In this document: positions 33,393-41,892 of the stretch, in pieces
How the letters are laid out: each line of letters opens with the position of its first letter
Numbering within the stretch: the first letter of the stretch is position 1
Assembly: GCA_020852515.1 (NCBI GenBank)
Contig: JADZAS010000014.1
Span: 1 to 64,000 of the forward strand
DNA: 64,000 nucleotides
Source: Phycisphaerales bacterium
Lineage (GTDB): Bacteria > Planctomycetota > Phycisphaerae > Phycisphaerales > UBA5793
Direction of reading: 5' to 3'
Notes under the pieces: model-generated
What the model was told of the DNA's origin: nothing
The model's input: the letters and a program-made list of their open reading frames with translations, nothing else
The model's database searches: none
Program-made: the position numbers and the translations under genes

Positions 33393-36300
33393 GCCTCTGG
33401 CGACTGGTCTGGCGCAGCGTCGTCTACGACCGCCGCTCGCTCCTGGCGACGCTGCTGGGCGCCGCGCTGGCGGCGATGGCGCTCGTCGGCTCGCTCATCA
33501 TCGGCGACTCGGTCCGCTACACCCTGCGGCAGCAGGCGCAATGGCGCATCGGCGCCGTCGATCGAGCGATGAGCACCGGCGACCGACTCATCCGCGCCGA
33601 ACTCGCCGACACCGTCGCCGCCGATGCGCCGCAGTCCTCCATCGCCCCCGTGCTGCAACTGCAGGGCATCGCCGCCACGGCCGATGGCGGCAGGCGGGCG
33701 CTCGACGTCGCGGTGCTGGGTGTCGATGAACGATTCTTTGCCATGGCGCCGACACCGGCTCGCATCGATCTTCATCCCGGCCGGGTCTGGCTCAATGCCG
33801 CGCTGGCGGCGCAACTCAGCGCCGCCACCGGCGACACGATCGTCGTCCGCGTCAACAAGCCCACCGCGCTCTCGCGCGATCTGACCTTTGCAACAACCGA
33901 CGACGCCGTGCTCGCGCTGCGCGTGGAAGTGGCGGGAGTGGTTGATGATGAGCAGTTCGGCCGCTTCAGCCTCGCGGCGAACCAGCAGCCCCCGTTCAAC
34001 GCGTTTGTGCCGCTGGACTGGCTCGGCCAGCAGTCGGCACAATTCGGCCGCGCGAATCTGCTGCTGCAGAGCGATGGCATGCCTGCGCCGACTGGCGATC
34101 AACTCGCCGCCGCCGTTGCGTCCAGTTGGAGCATCGATGATCTTTCGCTCGCCACGCGGTCCAGCGCAACCGATGGCACGCTTGAGTGGCGCAGCAGCCG
34201 GGTGTTCCTCGATGATGAAGTGGCCGACGCCGCGGCTCGACTGGAGCCAGAAGCCATCGGCCTGCTCACGTACTTTGTCAACGAGATCCGCCGCGCTGAT
34301 CGCTCCACGCCCTACTCCACGATCACTGGAATCGGCCCGCTGAATGAAGGCGCCGCGCTGCCCCAGGCATGGCAGCCCATCATCCCGGCCGATCTGAAGG
34401 CCGATGAAATCGTCATCCCGCGCTGGCTGGCCGACGACCTGCGGGCCTCCGTCGGCGATCGGCTCGATGTGCGCTATTTCGAACTCGCCGCCGGAAGAAC
34501 ACTGCGGGAAGCCTCATCCACCTTTGCGGTGCGCGCGATCATCGAGTCAACCGGACCCGCGGCCGATGCGCAACTCATGCCCGACATCCCGGGGCTGACC
34601 GACAGCGCCGACTGCCGTGACTGGAATCCCGGGGTGCCCATCGATCTCGATCGCATTCGCGACAAGGACGAGCAGTACTGGGATGAGCATCGCGGCACTC
34701 CCAAAGCGTTCATCAGCCTCGACGCGGCCCGCGCGCTGTGGAGCAATCGCTTCGGCAGCCTCACCGCAATCCGCACCCCCGCAGCGCAGCAAGGCAGGCT
34801 CGCACCGGCCGCGTTGCTCGCGAATCTGAATCCGCAACACTTCGGCCTCACGTTCCAACCTGTACGAACGGCCGCGCTGGCCGCGGCGAACCCGACGACT
34901 GACTTCGGCGGCCTGTTCATCGGCCTGAGCCTGTTTCTGATCGTCGCCGCCCTTCTCCTGACGGGGATGCTCTTTGCATTCACCGTCGATCAGCGCCGCC
35001 GGCAGATGGGCACGCTCCTGGCCGTCGGCTGGAGCGGCTGGATGGTGCGCGGCTGGCTGCTGCGCGAGGCGATCCTCGTCGCTGCGTCCGGCTCGGTTGC
35101 CGGCGCGCTGCTCGCCGTCGCGTACAGTCGCGCCCTGCTCGCCGCGCTGCAAGGCATGTGGAAAGGCGCAGTGGCCTCAGCGGCCCTGGATCTGCACGTC
35201 ACGTGGATGACCCTCGCCATCGGCGCCGTCATCTCGTTCGTCGCCGCCATGATCGCCATGCACCTTGCCGCCCGGCGACTGCTCAGGCAACACGCCGTGG
35301 ACCTCCTGTCGGGCAAACCCGATGATCGCGCTGTGTTTGGCGCGAGTGCGCGGCGCTGGCTCCTGCCGGCTGCCGCGACGCTGTGCCTCGTTGCCGGACT
35401 CGGCTGCATCGCGTGGGCAGCGGCGGGCGAGCAGGGCGCCGCGATCGCCGCTTTCTTCACGTCCGGCACGCTGCTGCTCATCGCGGGAGTCCTCGCGTCG
35501 CGCTGGGTTCTCACACGACTCGTGTTGCAGGGCGATGAGGCTCGCCTCACGCCGCGTCTGCTCGCGCTGCGCAGCGCCGCTCGCCGGCCCGGGCGCTCCA
35601 CCGCGACCATCGCTCTGCTCGCGTCCGGCTGCTTTCTCGTCGTCGCCGTCGGTTTGAATCGACTGCCCACGCCCGATCCCGCCTCGCGAAGCTCCGGTAC
35701 GGGCGGCTTTGCACTCCTCGGCCAATCCTCCATTGCGCTGCTGGCGGATCTCAACACACCCGAAGCGCGCCAGGCGGCGAATCTCGATGCCGAGCTCTTC
35801 CGCGACGTGTCGTTCGTGCCGCTGCGCATCCGCGCCGGCGACGAGGCGAGTTGCCTGAATCTCAACCGGGCTCAGCAGCCGCGCGTGCTGGGAGTGAATC
35901 CCGATCTTCTCGCGCAGCGCGATGCCTTTACCTTCGCCTCCACACTGAACGAACCGGCCGGCCCGAGCCCGTGGATGCTGCTCAGCGAGAGCGGCGGCGA
36001 GGGCGGCGTCATTCCCGCCATCGTCGATCAGGCCTCAATGATGTGGGCCATGCACCGCTCGCTGGGCGATGTGATCACCTATCAGAACGCGCAGGGCGAC
36101 ACGGTAAAACTGCAACTCGTCGCCTCGCTGGCCAACTCCATCCTGCAGGGCAATCTCATCATCAGCGAATCGAACTTTGAACGGGCGTTCCCATCCGAGG
36201 CCGGCCACCGCATGCTGCTCATCGACTGCCCGCCGGACAAGGCCGACGCGGTCAGCCAGGCGCTCATGCGCGCCTTTGCCGACATTGGTCTGCAGATCAC

Positions 36301-36724
36301 GCCGACGGCCCAGCGCCTGGCGGAGTTCAACGCGGTCCAGAACACTTACATGGCGGTCTTTCAGGTGCTCGGGGGGTTGGGCGTCATCGTGGGCACCGCC
36401 GGGCTGGGCATGGTGCTCGTGCGCAACGTGAGCGAGCGGCGCGGCGAACTGGCGCTGCTGGCCGCCGTCGGCTTTGTGCCGCGCCAGGTGCGTCGCCTGC
36501 TGCTCATCGAGCACGCAGCACTGCTGGCGCTGGGCCTGGGCGTGGGTGTGATTGCCGCCGTGCCCGCCGTCTGGCCAGCCCTGGCCCAGTCCGGCTCGCC
36601 GGCGTCGCTGGGCGTCACGCTGCTCATCGTGATCCTCATCGCCGCCACGGGCGCCGCGTCGGTTGTTCTGGCAACGCACTGGGCCACGCGCGGCCGGCTC
36701 ATGGATTCCCTCCGCCGCGAGTAG
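33389..36724 (+). CDS. ABC transporter permease with two FtsX/MacB domains
   Basis: The 1111-residue product has an N-terminal membrane segment (about 18-38) and a large periplasmic region (about 40-495). A block of helices follows at about 505-640 (FIGLSLFLIVAALLLTGMLF, REAILVAASGSVAGALLAVA). Two further helices lie at about 650-720, a second periplasmic domain at about 755-985, and a final helical block at about 990-1100 (VFQVLGGLGVIVGTAGLGMVLV, LLALGLGVGVIAAVPAVWPAL). Length and repeat layout match the long fused FtsX-type permeases. It pairs with the ATPase encoded just upstream (ATGA overlap). The last 38 bases of the gene and the stop are part of a 42-bp direct repeat, which marks the left edge of an inserted segment. 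Confidence 0.82.
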   Translation: MSLWRLVWRSVVYDRRSLLATLLGAALAAMALVGSLIIGDSVRYTLRQQAQWRIGAVDRAMSTGDRLIRAELADTVAADAPQSSIAPVLQLQGIAATADGGRRALDVAVLGVDERFFAMAPTPARIDLHPGRVWLNAALAAQLSAATGDTIVVRVNKPTALSRDLTFATTDDAVLALRVEVAGVVDDEQFGRFSLAANQQPPFNAFVPLDWLGQQSAQFGRANLLLQSDGMPAPTGDQLAAAVASSWSIDDLSLATRSSATDGTLEWRSSRVFLDDEVADAAARLEPEAIGLLTYFVNEIRRADRSTPYSTITGIGPLNEGAALPQAWQPIIPADLKADEIVIPRWLADDLRASVGDRLDVRYFELAAGRTLREASSTFAVRAIIESTGPAADAQLMPDIPGLTDSADCRDWNPGVPIDLDRIRDKDEQYWDEHRGTPKAFISLDAARALWSNRFGSLTAIRTPAAQQGRLAPAALLANLNPQHFGLTFQPVRTAALAAANPTTDFGGLFIGLSLFLIVAALLLTGMLFAFTVDQRRRQMGTLLAVGWSGWMVRGWLLREAILVAASGSVAGALLAVAYSRALLAALQGMWKGAVASAALDLHVTWMTLAIGAVISFVAAMIAMHLAARRLLRQHAVDLLSGKPDDRAVFGASARRWLLPAAATLCLVAGLGCIAWAAAGEQGAAIAAFFTSGTLLLIAGVLASRWVLTRLVLQGDEARLTPRLLALRSAARRPGRSTATIALLASGCFLVVAVGLNRLPTPDPASRSSGTGGFALLGQSSIALLADLNTPEARQAANLDAELFRDVSFVPLRIRAGDEASCLNLNRAQQPRVLGVNPDLLAQRDAFTFASTLNEPAGPSPWMLLSESGGEGGVIPAIVDQASMMWAMHRSLGDVITYQNAQGDTVKLQLVASLANSILQGNLIISESNFERAFPSEAGHRMLLIDCPPDKADAVSQALMRAFADIGLQITPTAQRLAEFNAVQNTYMAVFQVLGGLGVIVGTAGLGMVLVRNVSERRGELALLAAVGFVPRQVRRLLLIEHAALLALGLGVGVIAAVPAVWPALAQSGSPASLGVTLLIVILIAATGAASVVLATHWATRGRLMDSLRRE

Positions 36725-36728
36725 CCGC
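36687..36728. repeat. Left 42-bp direct repeat bounding a 975-bp insertion
   Basis: The sequence covers the permease codons for RGRLMDSLRRE, the stop and four further bases. It recurs at 37662-37703 with only two mismatches, 975 bases away. The two copies bracket the orphan gene at 36796 and a 159-bp palindrome. This pattern indicates either an insertion with a long target duplication or a tandem duplication whose middle was replaced. Confidence 0.8.
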
Positions 36729-36738
36729 AGGGCGGGTC

Positions 36739-36777
36739 TTGACAAACGCGGCGATTTCCGTTAGCTTGGCAGCTAAC
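36739..36777 (+). promoter_or_regulatory. Candidate promoter with overlapping operator-like palindrome
   Basis: TTGACA at 36739-36744 is a perfect -35 match, followed 17 bases later by the weak -10 candidate TAGCTT (36762-36767). GTTAGCT-TGGC-AGCTAAC at 36760-36777 is a perfect 7-base inverted repeat over the -10 region, placed as a repressor operator would be. The gene start follows at 36796. Inference from sequence only. Confidence 0.4.
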
Positions 36778-36795
36778 CTTGGGCTGGAGCAATCA

Positions 36796-37197
36796 ATGAA
36801 CACAGATGTATTGGCCTCGGTTTCCTTGACGCTGCCGTTAGAGTGTTTTGTGTGGCTGACGTGTATGAAGAGCCGAGCATACCAGGAGCGAGTGTGGGGG
36901 CGAACGGAGGATCTTGGTGAAATCGACAGCATGCGACAGGCGGTCCATGCGTATGAAGATAACCTTGACCCGCGGAGCTACGAAGCGGCGTATCTGATGG
37001 CGGGTGCTACGCCAGACGAGGTCAACGCGATTCGGGCATTTGGAGAGGCGTTCATGGACGTGTATGCGAGGCAAATGTCGGATCTCCTGGATGTGGAAAA
37101 TATTGCAACGAAGGAATGGGATTCGGTTCTTGTGCAGGCGTCGAGTTTATATCACACGCTTTGTTTGGGGTGGTTCAAGGAATGGGGGTTTGTATAG
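36796..37197 (+). CDS. Orphan hypothetical protein inside the insertion
   Basis: The 133-residue product has no signal peptide and no recognised motif. It is mostly helical by composition, with a hydrophobic N-terminal quarter (VSLTLPLECFVWLTC) and an acidic middle. The gene is visibly richer in A/T than its neighbours and uses codons such as TTA and ATA that they avoid, suggesting foreign origin. It lies between two 42-bp direct repeats, so I infer it is the cargo of the inserted segment. ATG 36796 follows GGAG; the frame is open upstream to 36739 but that part overlaps the promoter candidate. It could be a small regulator, a toxin or a phage-derived protein; nothing in the sequence decides this. 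Confidence 0.6.
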   Translation: MNTDVLASVSLTLPLECFVWLTCMKSRAYQERVWGRTEDLGEIDSMRQAVHAYEDNLDPRSYEAAYLMAGATPDEVNAIRAFGEAFMDVYARQMSDLLDVENIATKEWDSVLVQASSLYHTLCLGWFKEWGFV

Positions 37198-37433
37198 CAG
37201 CGTCGCTTCGACATTGGGGCCTGATCTACCGCCCTTGTCTGCACCAGTAAATTTGAATCGGATGACGGGACGGCGCTGACGATTATGCGTCGTTTTTCGC
37301 AGCCGGTACGCATGGCACCTCTCATGTCTCGCACCGCTCGACCTTCACCCGGGCGCCCGGGCGGTTGCGATGTTCAATGCGACTCTCGAAGGGAAGCCAT
37401 CCTCCTGAGTCCCGGAGGGGCGGAAACATGGCA

Positions 37434-37592
37434 GCCCGGGGCAACGCCCCAGGAGTATGGTCGCGCCAATCAGTCGAGCCCTGAAGGGGGCGCGCCAATC
37501 ATCCACGCTTGTACGGTGTTGTGCATGTCGGGTCGCGCCCTTTCAGGGCTCCCGCTTCACCGCCAAACCATTCCCGGGGCGTTGCCCCAGGC
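37434..37592. repeat. 159-bp palindromic (REP/MITE-like) element
   Basis: Two nested pairs of arms share one centre near 37513. GCCCGGGGCAACGCCCCAGGA at 37434-37454 pairs with 37572-37592, and AGCCCTGAAGGGGGCGCG at 37477-37494 pairs with 37534-37550. Similar GCCCTGAAGGGGC and GGGGCAACGCCCC blocks are common in planctomycete intergenic DNA. The surrounding 37198-37788 stretch holds no gene that I can support. Confidence 0.7.
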
Positions 37593-37661
37593 TGACTTGC
37601 GGCTGCACCGTTGGTGCGGGGAAGAAGGCGGGCGGGAATCTGTCGCGATTGCATCGCTCGT

Positions 37662-37703
37662 CGCGCGGCCGGCTCATGGATTCCCTTCGCCGAGAGTAGC
37701 CGC
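37662..37703. repeat. Right 42-bp direct repeat bounding the insertion
   Basis: This is the second copy of the 36687-36728 sequence with two mismatches. It still encodes RGRLMDSLRRE plus stop in one frame although no permease gene precedes it, showing that it derives from the permease 3' end. Confidence 0.8.
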
Positions 37704-37788
37704 CCACCGCCCGCAGAACCAGTGATCGAACAACCGGTAAACCCGGTCAGCGCTATCGTTCCCGGCTGGCACACTTTCGGAGCAAGAC

Positions 37789-39096
37789 ATGAACCGCGTC
37801 GCCTCGCTCCTTGCGCTGCTTTTGGCCCTTTCCAGTTCGTCGCTGCACGCCCAGGTGCTTGAGCAGTGGTCGCAGTGGCGCGGCCCCCGCTTCAACGGAT
37901 CCGCAGACGCCGCCAACCTGCCGACCTCGTGGAGCACCACGGAAAACGTGGTGTGGGCGACGCCGCTGCCCGGGCCAGGCGCCGCCACGCCCAGCGTCGC
38001 GGGCGATCGCATCTTCCTCACGGCGTTCTCGGCCGAAGACTCCATGCTCCTGGCCATCGCCGTCGATCGCCAGAGCGGCAAGGTGCTCTGGCAGCGACCC
38101 AACGGCCCCGGCCGCGAGTCGCGCCAGCGCGGCTACGAGAACATGTTCGCCGAGTGCTCGCCGGCGGCCGATGCAGGCCTCGGCGTCGCGTGCTTCATGT
38201 TCGGCAACGGCCGGCTCGCGGGATATAACTTCGACGGCGATGAATTGTGGGCCCGCGACCTCGCCGCGGAGTTCGGCAAGTTGAAGATTGACTGGGGCTA
38301 CGCATCGAGCCCGCTGCTCTGGGGCGGCCGGCTCTACGTGCAGGTCATTCGCACCGGCGAGTCGTACATCCTCGCCGTCGAGCCTAAGACCGGCGAGACC
38401 ATCTGGCGCCACATCCGCGAAGACGACGCGCGCAGCGAATCCGAGCAGGCCTACACCTCGCCGGTGCCGTTTGTGAACGGCGATCGCGAGGAGATTCTCA
38501 TCCTCGGCGCCGACTGCCTGACCTCGCACGACCCGGCCACGGGCAAGGAGTTCTGGCGCTGGTCCGGGCTCAACCCGCGACAGGCGCGCAACTACCGCGC
38601 CATCACCAACACGCTGGTGGGAAGCGACGGCTTCATCTACGTCACCGAGCCGCAGAACAACGCATTGCACGCGCTGCAGGTCAAGGGCGACGAAGTGAGC
38701 GAGGTGTGGACGCTTGATCGCCCGACGCCTGATGTCATGACGCCGCTGCTCTACAAGGACCGGCTCTACGTGAGCGACGGCAAGCGCCGCCGCAAGATGG
38801 TCTGCCTCAATCCCGCCACCGGCGAGCGCCTCTGGGAAAGCGAACTTGACACGCACGCGTTCATCCGCGCCTCGGCCACCGCCGGCGATGACAAGATCTA
38901 CCTCATCGACGCCGAGGGATTCTGCGTCGTGCTCGAAGCGGGCGACGCGTACAAGGTCATCGCCACGAGCGAACTCGACTCGTACCCCTGCCGATCGAAC
39001 ATCGTCATCGACAACAACCAACTGCTCATTCGCACGGCCGACCGGCTGTACTGCATCGGCAACGTGCCCGCCGAGGAGCCCCGCACTCAGCCCTGA
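37789..39096 (+). CDS. Exported PQQ-like beta-propeller protein
   Basis: The 435-residue product has a signal peptide (about 1-22, SSSLHAQ) and begins WSQWRGPRFNGSADAANLPTSW, the planctomycete-type opening in which the substrate-side blade reads WATPLPGPGAATPSV. Blades end QSGKVLWQ, KTGETIWR, ATGKEFWR and ATGERLWE. It has no lipobox or haem motif. It differs from the upstream triplet in its opening and closing segments, so it is a separate lineage of the same fold. ATG 37789 follows CGGAG. It is separated from the ABC permease only by the inserted segment and was probably in the same transcript before the insertion. Confidence 0.78.
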   Translation: MNRVASLLALLLALSSSSLHAQVLEQWSQWRGPRFNGSADAANLPTSWSTTENVVWATPLPGPGAATPSVAGDRIFLTAFSAEDSMLLAIAVDRQSGKVLWQRPNGPGRESRQRGYENMFAECSPAADAGLGVACFMFGNGRLAGYNFDGDELWARDLAAEFGKLKIDWGYASSPLLWGGRLYVQVIRTGESYILAVEPKTGETIWRHIREDDARSESEQAYTSPVPFVNGDREEILILGADCLTSHDPATGKEFWRWSGLNPRQARNYRAITNTLVGSDGFIYVTEPQNNALHALQVKGDEVSEVWTLDRPTPDVMTPLLYKDRLYVSDGKRRRKMVCLNPATGERLWESELDTHAFIRASATAGDDKIYLIDAEGFCVVLEAGDAYKVIATSELDSYPCRSNIVIDNNQLLIRTADRLYCIGNVPAEEPRTQP

Positions 39097-39123
39097 ACAA
39101 CCGAACGAACGATGGAGATACTC

Positions 39124-40932
39124 ATGTTCACTTTCATGCGCCTGATCTCGTGCGTCGCGCTTCTTCTCGCGCTGGCGGGCGAGGCAGCGCTGGCCCAGCA
39201 TGACGAGGCCGGCGATGCCCCGGACAACCGCCAGGCGGAACTGGAGGCGAAGTTTGCACAATCCATGTCCGGCGCCCAACTCGTCGGCTACTTCACGCGC
39301 ACCGGCCGGGCCGATGACCAGCCGCTCAGCGAAGACAAGTACACCCTGGGCGAAGTGAAGAAGATCGACGGCGACATGTGGAGCTTTGAAGCCCGCATTC
39401 AGTACGGGCAGAAAGACGTCACCGTTCCCCTCATGCTGCTCGTCAAGTGGGCCGGCGACACGCCCGTTATCACCCTGACCGACTTTGCCATTCCCGGCAT
39501 GGGCACGTTCACCGCGCGCGTGCTCGTCTACCGCGGCGAATACGCCGGAACGTGGAGCGCGGGCGATCATGGCGGGCAGATGTTCGGCAAAGTCACCCGG
39601 CCCGAATCCAAAGAGCAATCCATCGGCGACTGGCCATCCTTCCGCGGCGCCTTTGCGCGCGGCTACGACGACAGCAAGCCGCTGCCGGGTTCGTTCAACG
39701 TCGAAACCGGCGAGAACATCCTCTGGAAGACGCCAGTCGAAGGGCTCGCGCATTCCAGCCCCGTCATCGTCGGCGATCGCCTCTATCTCACCACCGCGGT
39801 GAAAGAAGGCGAAGATGAGCTTCGCGTCGGCTTGTATGGCGACATTCAGCCGGTGCAGGACGATTCGACGTACGAGTTCAAGGTTCTCTGCCTCGAGAAG
39901 CGCAGCGGCGAGATCCTCTGGAGCAAGACGGCGTGGCAGGGCGTGCCCGCCGTCAAGCGCCACCCCAAGGGCAGCCACGCCGCCTCCACGCCCGCCGCCG
40001 ACGCCAAGCACATCGTCGCCTTCTTCGGCAGCGAAGGGCTCTACTGCTACGACCCGCAGGGCGAACTGCTGTGGTCGAAGAACTTCGGCACGCTCGACTC
40101 GGGCTTTTACATGGTGCCTGATGCGCAGTGGGGCTTTGCCAGTTCGCCGGTGATCCATGAAAACAAGGTGCTCGTGCAGTGCGATGTGCAGGGCGAGTCC
40201 TTCCTCGCGGCGCTTGACCTGAACACCGGTGATGAACTCTGGCGCACGCCGCGCGATGAAGTGCCCACCTGGTCCACGCCCACCGTCCACGTCGGCAAGG
40301 ATCGCACGCAGGTCATCTGCAACGGCTGGAAAGTTATCGCCGGCTACGACATCAACACCGGCGAGCAGCTCTGGTCGCTCGTGGGCGGCGGCGACATCCC
40401 CGTGCCCACACCCGTCGTCGCGCACGATCTCATCTACATCACCAACGCGCACGGCCGCATGGCCCCGATCTACGCCATCCGCACCTCCGCCACAGGCACA
40501 CTTGAAATGCCGCCCGACGGTACGTCCAACCAGCACATGGCCTGGGCCTATGCCCGTCGCGGCGCGTACATGCAGACGCCGCTGGCCTACGGCGATCTCG
40601 TCTACCTCTGCACCGACGCCGGCATCGTTTCCTGCTTCGACGGCGTGAGCGGCGAGATGATCTACCGCGAACGCGTCGGCGACGGTCGCTCGGGCTTCAC
40701 CGCCTCGGCCGTCGCGGGCGATGGCAAGATCTATTACACGAGCGAGCAGGGCTCGGTGCAGATCGTCCGCGCCGGCCGCGAATGGGAGAAGATGGCCACC
40801 AGCGATCTCGGCGAAACCTGCATGGCCACGCCGGCCATCTCCGACGGCATCATCTACTTCCGCGCCCGGCATCATGTGTTTGCAGTGGGCTTGCCGAAGG
40901 ACGGCTCACAATCTGATCGGTCCGAGCCCTGA
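39124..40932 (+). CDS. Exported PQQ-like beta-propeller with an extra N-terminal beta domain
   Basis: The 602-residue product has a signal peptide (about 1-24, EAALAQ). A domain of about 130 residues follows (YFTRTGRADDQPLSEDKYTL to QMFGKVTRPE), rich in strands and without propeller motifs. Then comes a propeller beginning DWPSFRGAFARGYDDSKPLPGSFNVETGENILWK. Blades include RSGEILWS, NTGDELWR and NTGEQLWS. The N-terminal domain is seen in front of other planctomycete propellers and may bind a ligand or partner. ATG 39124 follows GGAG; an earlier in-frame ATG at 39112 would add four residues. It is the last gene of the long plus-strand run, and a 102-bp repeat begins over its stop codon. Confidence 0.78.
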   Translation: MFTFMRLISCVALLLALAGEAALAQHDEAGDAPDNRQAELEAKFAQSMSGAQLVGYFTRTGRADDQPLSEDKYTLGEVKKIDGDMWSFEARIQYGQKDVTVPLMLLVKWAGDTPVITLTDFAIPGMGTFTARVLVYRGEYAGTWSAGDHGGQMFGKVTRPESKEQSIGDWPSFRGAFARGYDDSKPLPGSFNVETGENILWKTPVEGLAHSSPVIVGDRLYLTTAVKEGEDELRVGLYGDIQPVQDDSTYEFKVLCLEKRSGEILWSKTAWQGVPAVKRHPKGSHAASTPAADAKHIVAFFGSEGLYCYDPQGELLWSKNFGTLDSGFYMVPDAQWGFASSPVIHENKVLVQCDVQGESFLAALDLNTGDELWRTPRDEVPTWSTPTVHVGKDRTQVICNGWKVIAGYDINTGEQLWSLVGGGDIPVPTPVVAHDLIYITNAHGRMAPIYAIRTSATGTLEMPPDGTSNQHMAWAYARRGAYMQTPLAYGDLVYLCTDAGIVSCFDGVSGEMIYRERVGDGRSGFTASAVAGDGKIYYTSEQGSVQIVRAGREWEKMATSDLGETCMATPAISDGIIYFRARHHVFAVGLPKDGSQSDRSEP

Positions 40933-41022
40933 CCGTAAGGGAGGGTCTTCGCCGCTCATTGGTCCTCACCGTCAACGTCCCTTGCGCTCCTGCAGCTCCA
41001 ACACGCGTGCTCACGCGTAGGG
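40921..41022. repeat. 102-bp REP-like repeat, copy 1
   Basis: The sequence TCCGAGCCCTGACCGTAAGG and the following 82 bases match 42805-42906 over their whole length. The ends are partly inverted (CGAGCCC...GTAAG against CTTACGCG...GGGCTCG in the better-kept copy), so it should fold into a hairpin and may end transcription of the propeller gene, whose last codons it overlaps. Confidence 0.75.
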
Positions 41023-41070
41023 CAATGCGCTTATCCAGAGTCCGGCGGACACTTCGCCATATGATCGCAG

Positions 41071-41883
41071 GTGAGAGTGAGCAACTGGTTCAATTGCCGG
41101 CTGGTGGTGCCAACGTGTGTGTTTCTACTGCTCGGAGCGATCATCAACATCGCAGTCGCGTGGGGGCTGGCGCTTTGGTTGTCCCTGGATCCGTCGGGTG
41201 CGACTGGAACATCCACTTCAAGAGACACCTACTGGGGCATTGCTGAGCCGCGCGAATCTGAAGCGTTCAGGCAGTATGGTTGCGTATTCATCGCCCGTCT
41301 GAAACGCACCGGTGCTGAGCAGGTCTACATCGAGGAACTGAACAGCCTCTCCGGGCCACCCTTTGTGAACCGCATCTCACCCGCCGAGATCTTCCCAGAC
41401 TGGGCGCAGCCTGTGCTTCAATTCAGACGGTGGCCCGACAGCAGCCGACCCTGGACCGGCGAGGAATGGTACTTCTTCCATTCGGTTGCGGATGCTCGCG
41501 GCTGGCCATGCCTCTCGATGATGGGGGCGGTGCGATATCCTCGCGGGGGGCTGTATGTCTATGACGAGAAGAATCAGCGTATCACGCTCATGGAGCAGCA
41601 CCGCTGGATCTATCCAATCAGTATGCCCACGCTGGGTGTCGCCGGTGCGTATGGCGAGCTCGGACAGTTTCGCTGGCTGCCACTTCATCCGATCTGGACG
41701 GGATTCGCCTTCAACACGGTGTGCTACGGTTTCCTTCTCTGGCTCATCTACGGCGGCCCCCGATCGGTGCGCCATTCTCATCGTCTGAAGCGAAACCGAT
41801 GTCCTGCGTGCGGATATCCAGTTGGTGTTTCACCTGTCTGCACCGAGTGCGGAGCGCCACTCGCGGATCGCGCGAAGTCATAG
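41071..41883 (+). CDS. Membrane protein with C-terminal zinc ribbon
   Basis: The 270-residue product starts at GTG 41071. It has an N-terminal membrane segment (about 9-35, VVPTCVFLLLGAIINIAVAW), a long extracytoplasmic middle and a second membrane segment (about 210-232, WTGFAFNTVCYGFLLWLIY). The cytoplasmic tail carries CPACGYPVGVSPVCTECG, a divergent form of the CxxCGYDLRG...CPECG ribbon. This is the plan shared by a family of planctomycete small membrane proteins found repeatedly in the rest of the window. The function of the family is unknown; the four cysteines should bind zinc. It is the first of three such genes in a row. Confidence 0.7.
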   Translation: MRVSNWFNCRLVVPTCVFLLLGAIINIAVAWGLALWLSLDPSGATGTSTSRDTYWGIAEPRESEAFRQYGCVFIARLKRTGAEQVYIEELNSLSGPPFVNRISPAEIFPDWAQPVLQFRRWPDSSRPWTGEEWYFFHSVADARGWPCLSMMGAVRYPRGGLYVYDEKNQRITLMEQHRWIYPISMPTLGVAGAYGELGQFRWLPLHPIWTGFAFNTVCYGFLLWLIYGGPRSVRHSHRLKRNRCPACGYPVGVSPVCTECGAPLADRAKS

Positions 41884-41892
41884 GATTTCCTG

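Noticed and set aside
37285-37725. A 146-codon plus-strand frame in the insertion
   Set aside because: It runs through the 159-bp palindrome and the duplicated permease end, so it is open by chance; it has no ribosome site and no protein-like pattern.
37753-40875. A 1040-codon open frame on the minus strand opposite the two propeller genes
   Set aside because: It mirrors the codon structure of the plus-strand propellers, has His/Ala/Arg-rich sequence with no fold signature, and the opposite strand has signal peptides, W-motifs and ribosome sites. Similar long antisense frames at 3318-5207, 14691-15974, 15978-17285 and 17350-18978 were rejected for the same reason.
8691-40932. PQQ-dependent alcohol dehydrogenase system
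   Set aside because: No pqqABCDE genes, no cytochrome c CxxCH motif in the propellers and no vicinal-cysteine ring motif were seen; the propeller fold alone does not show PQQ binding.
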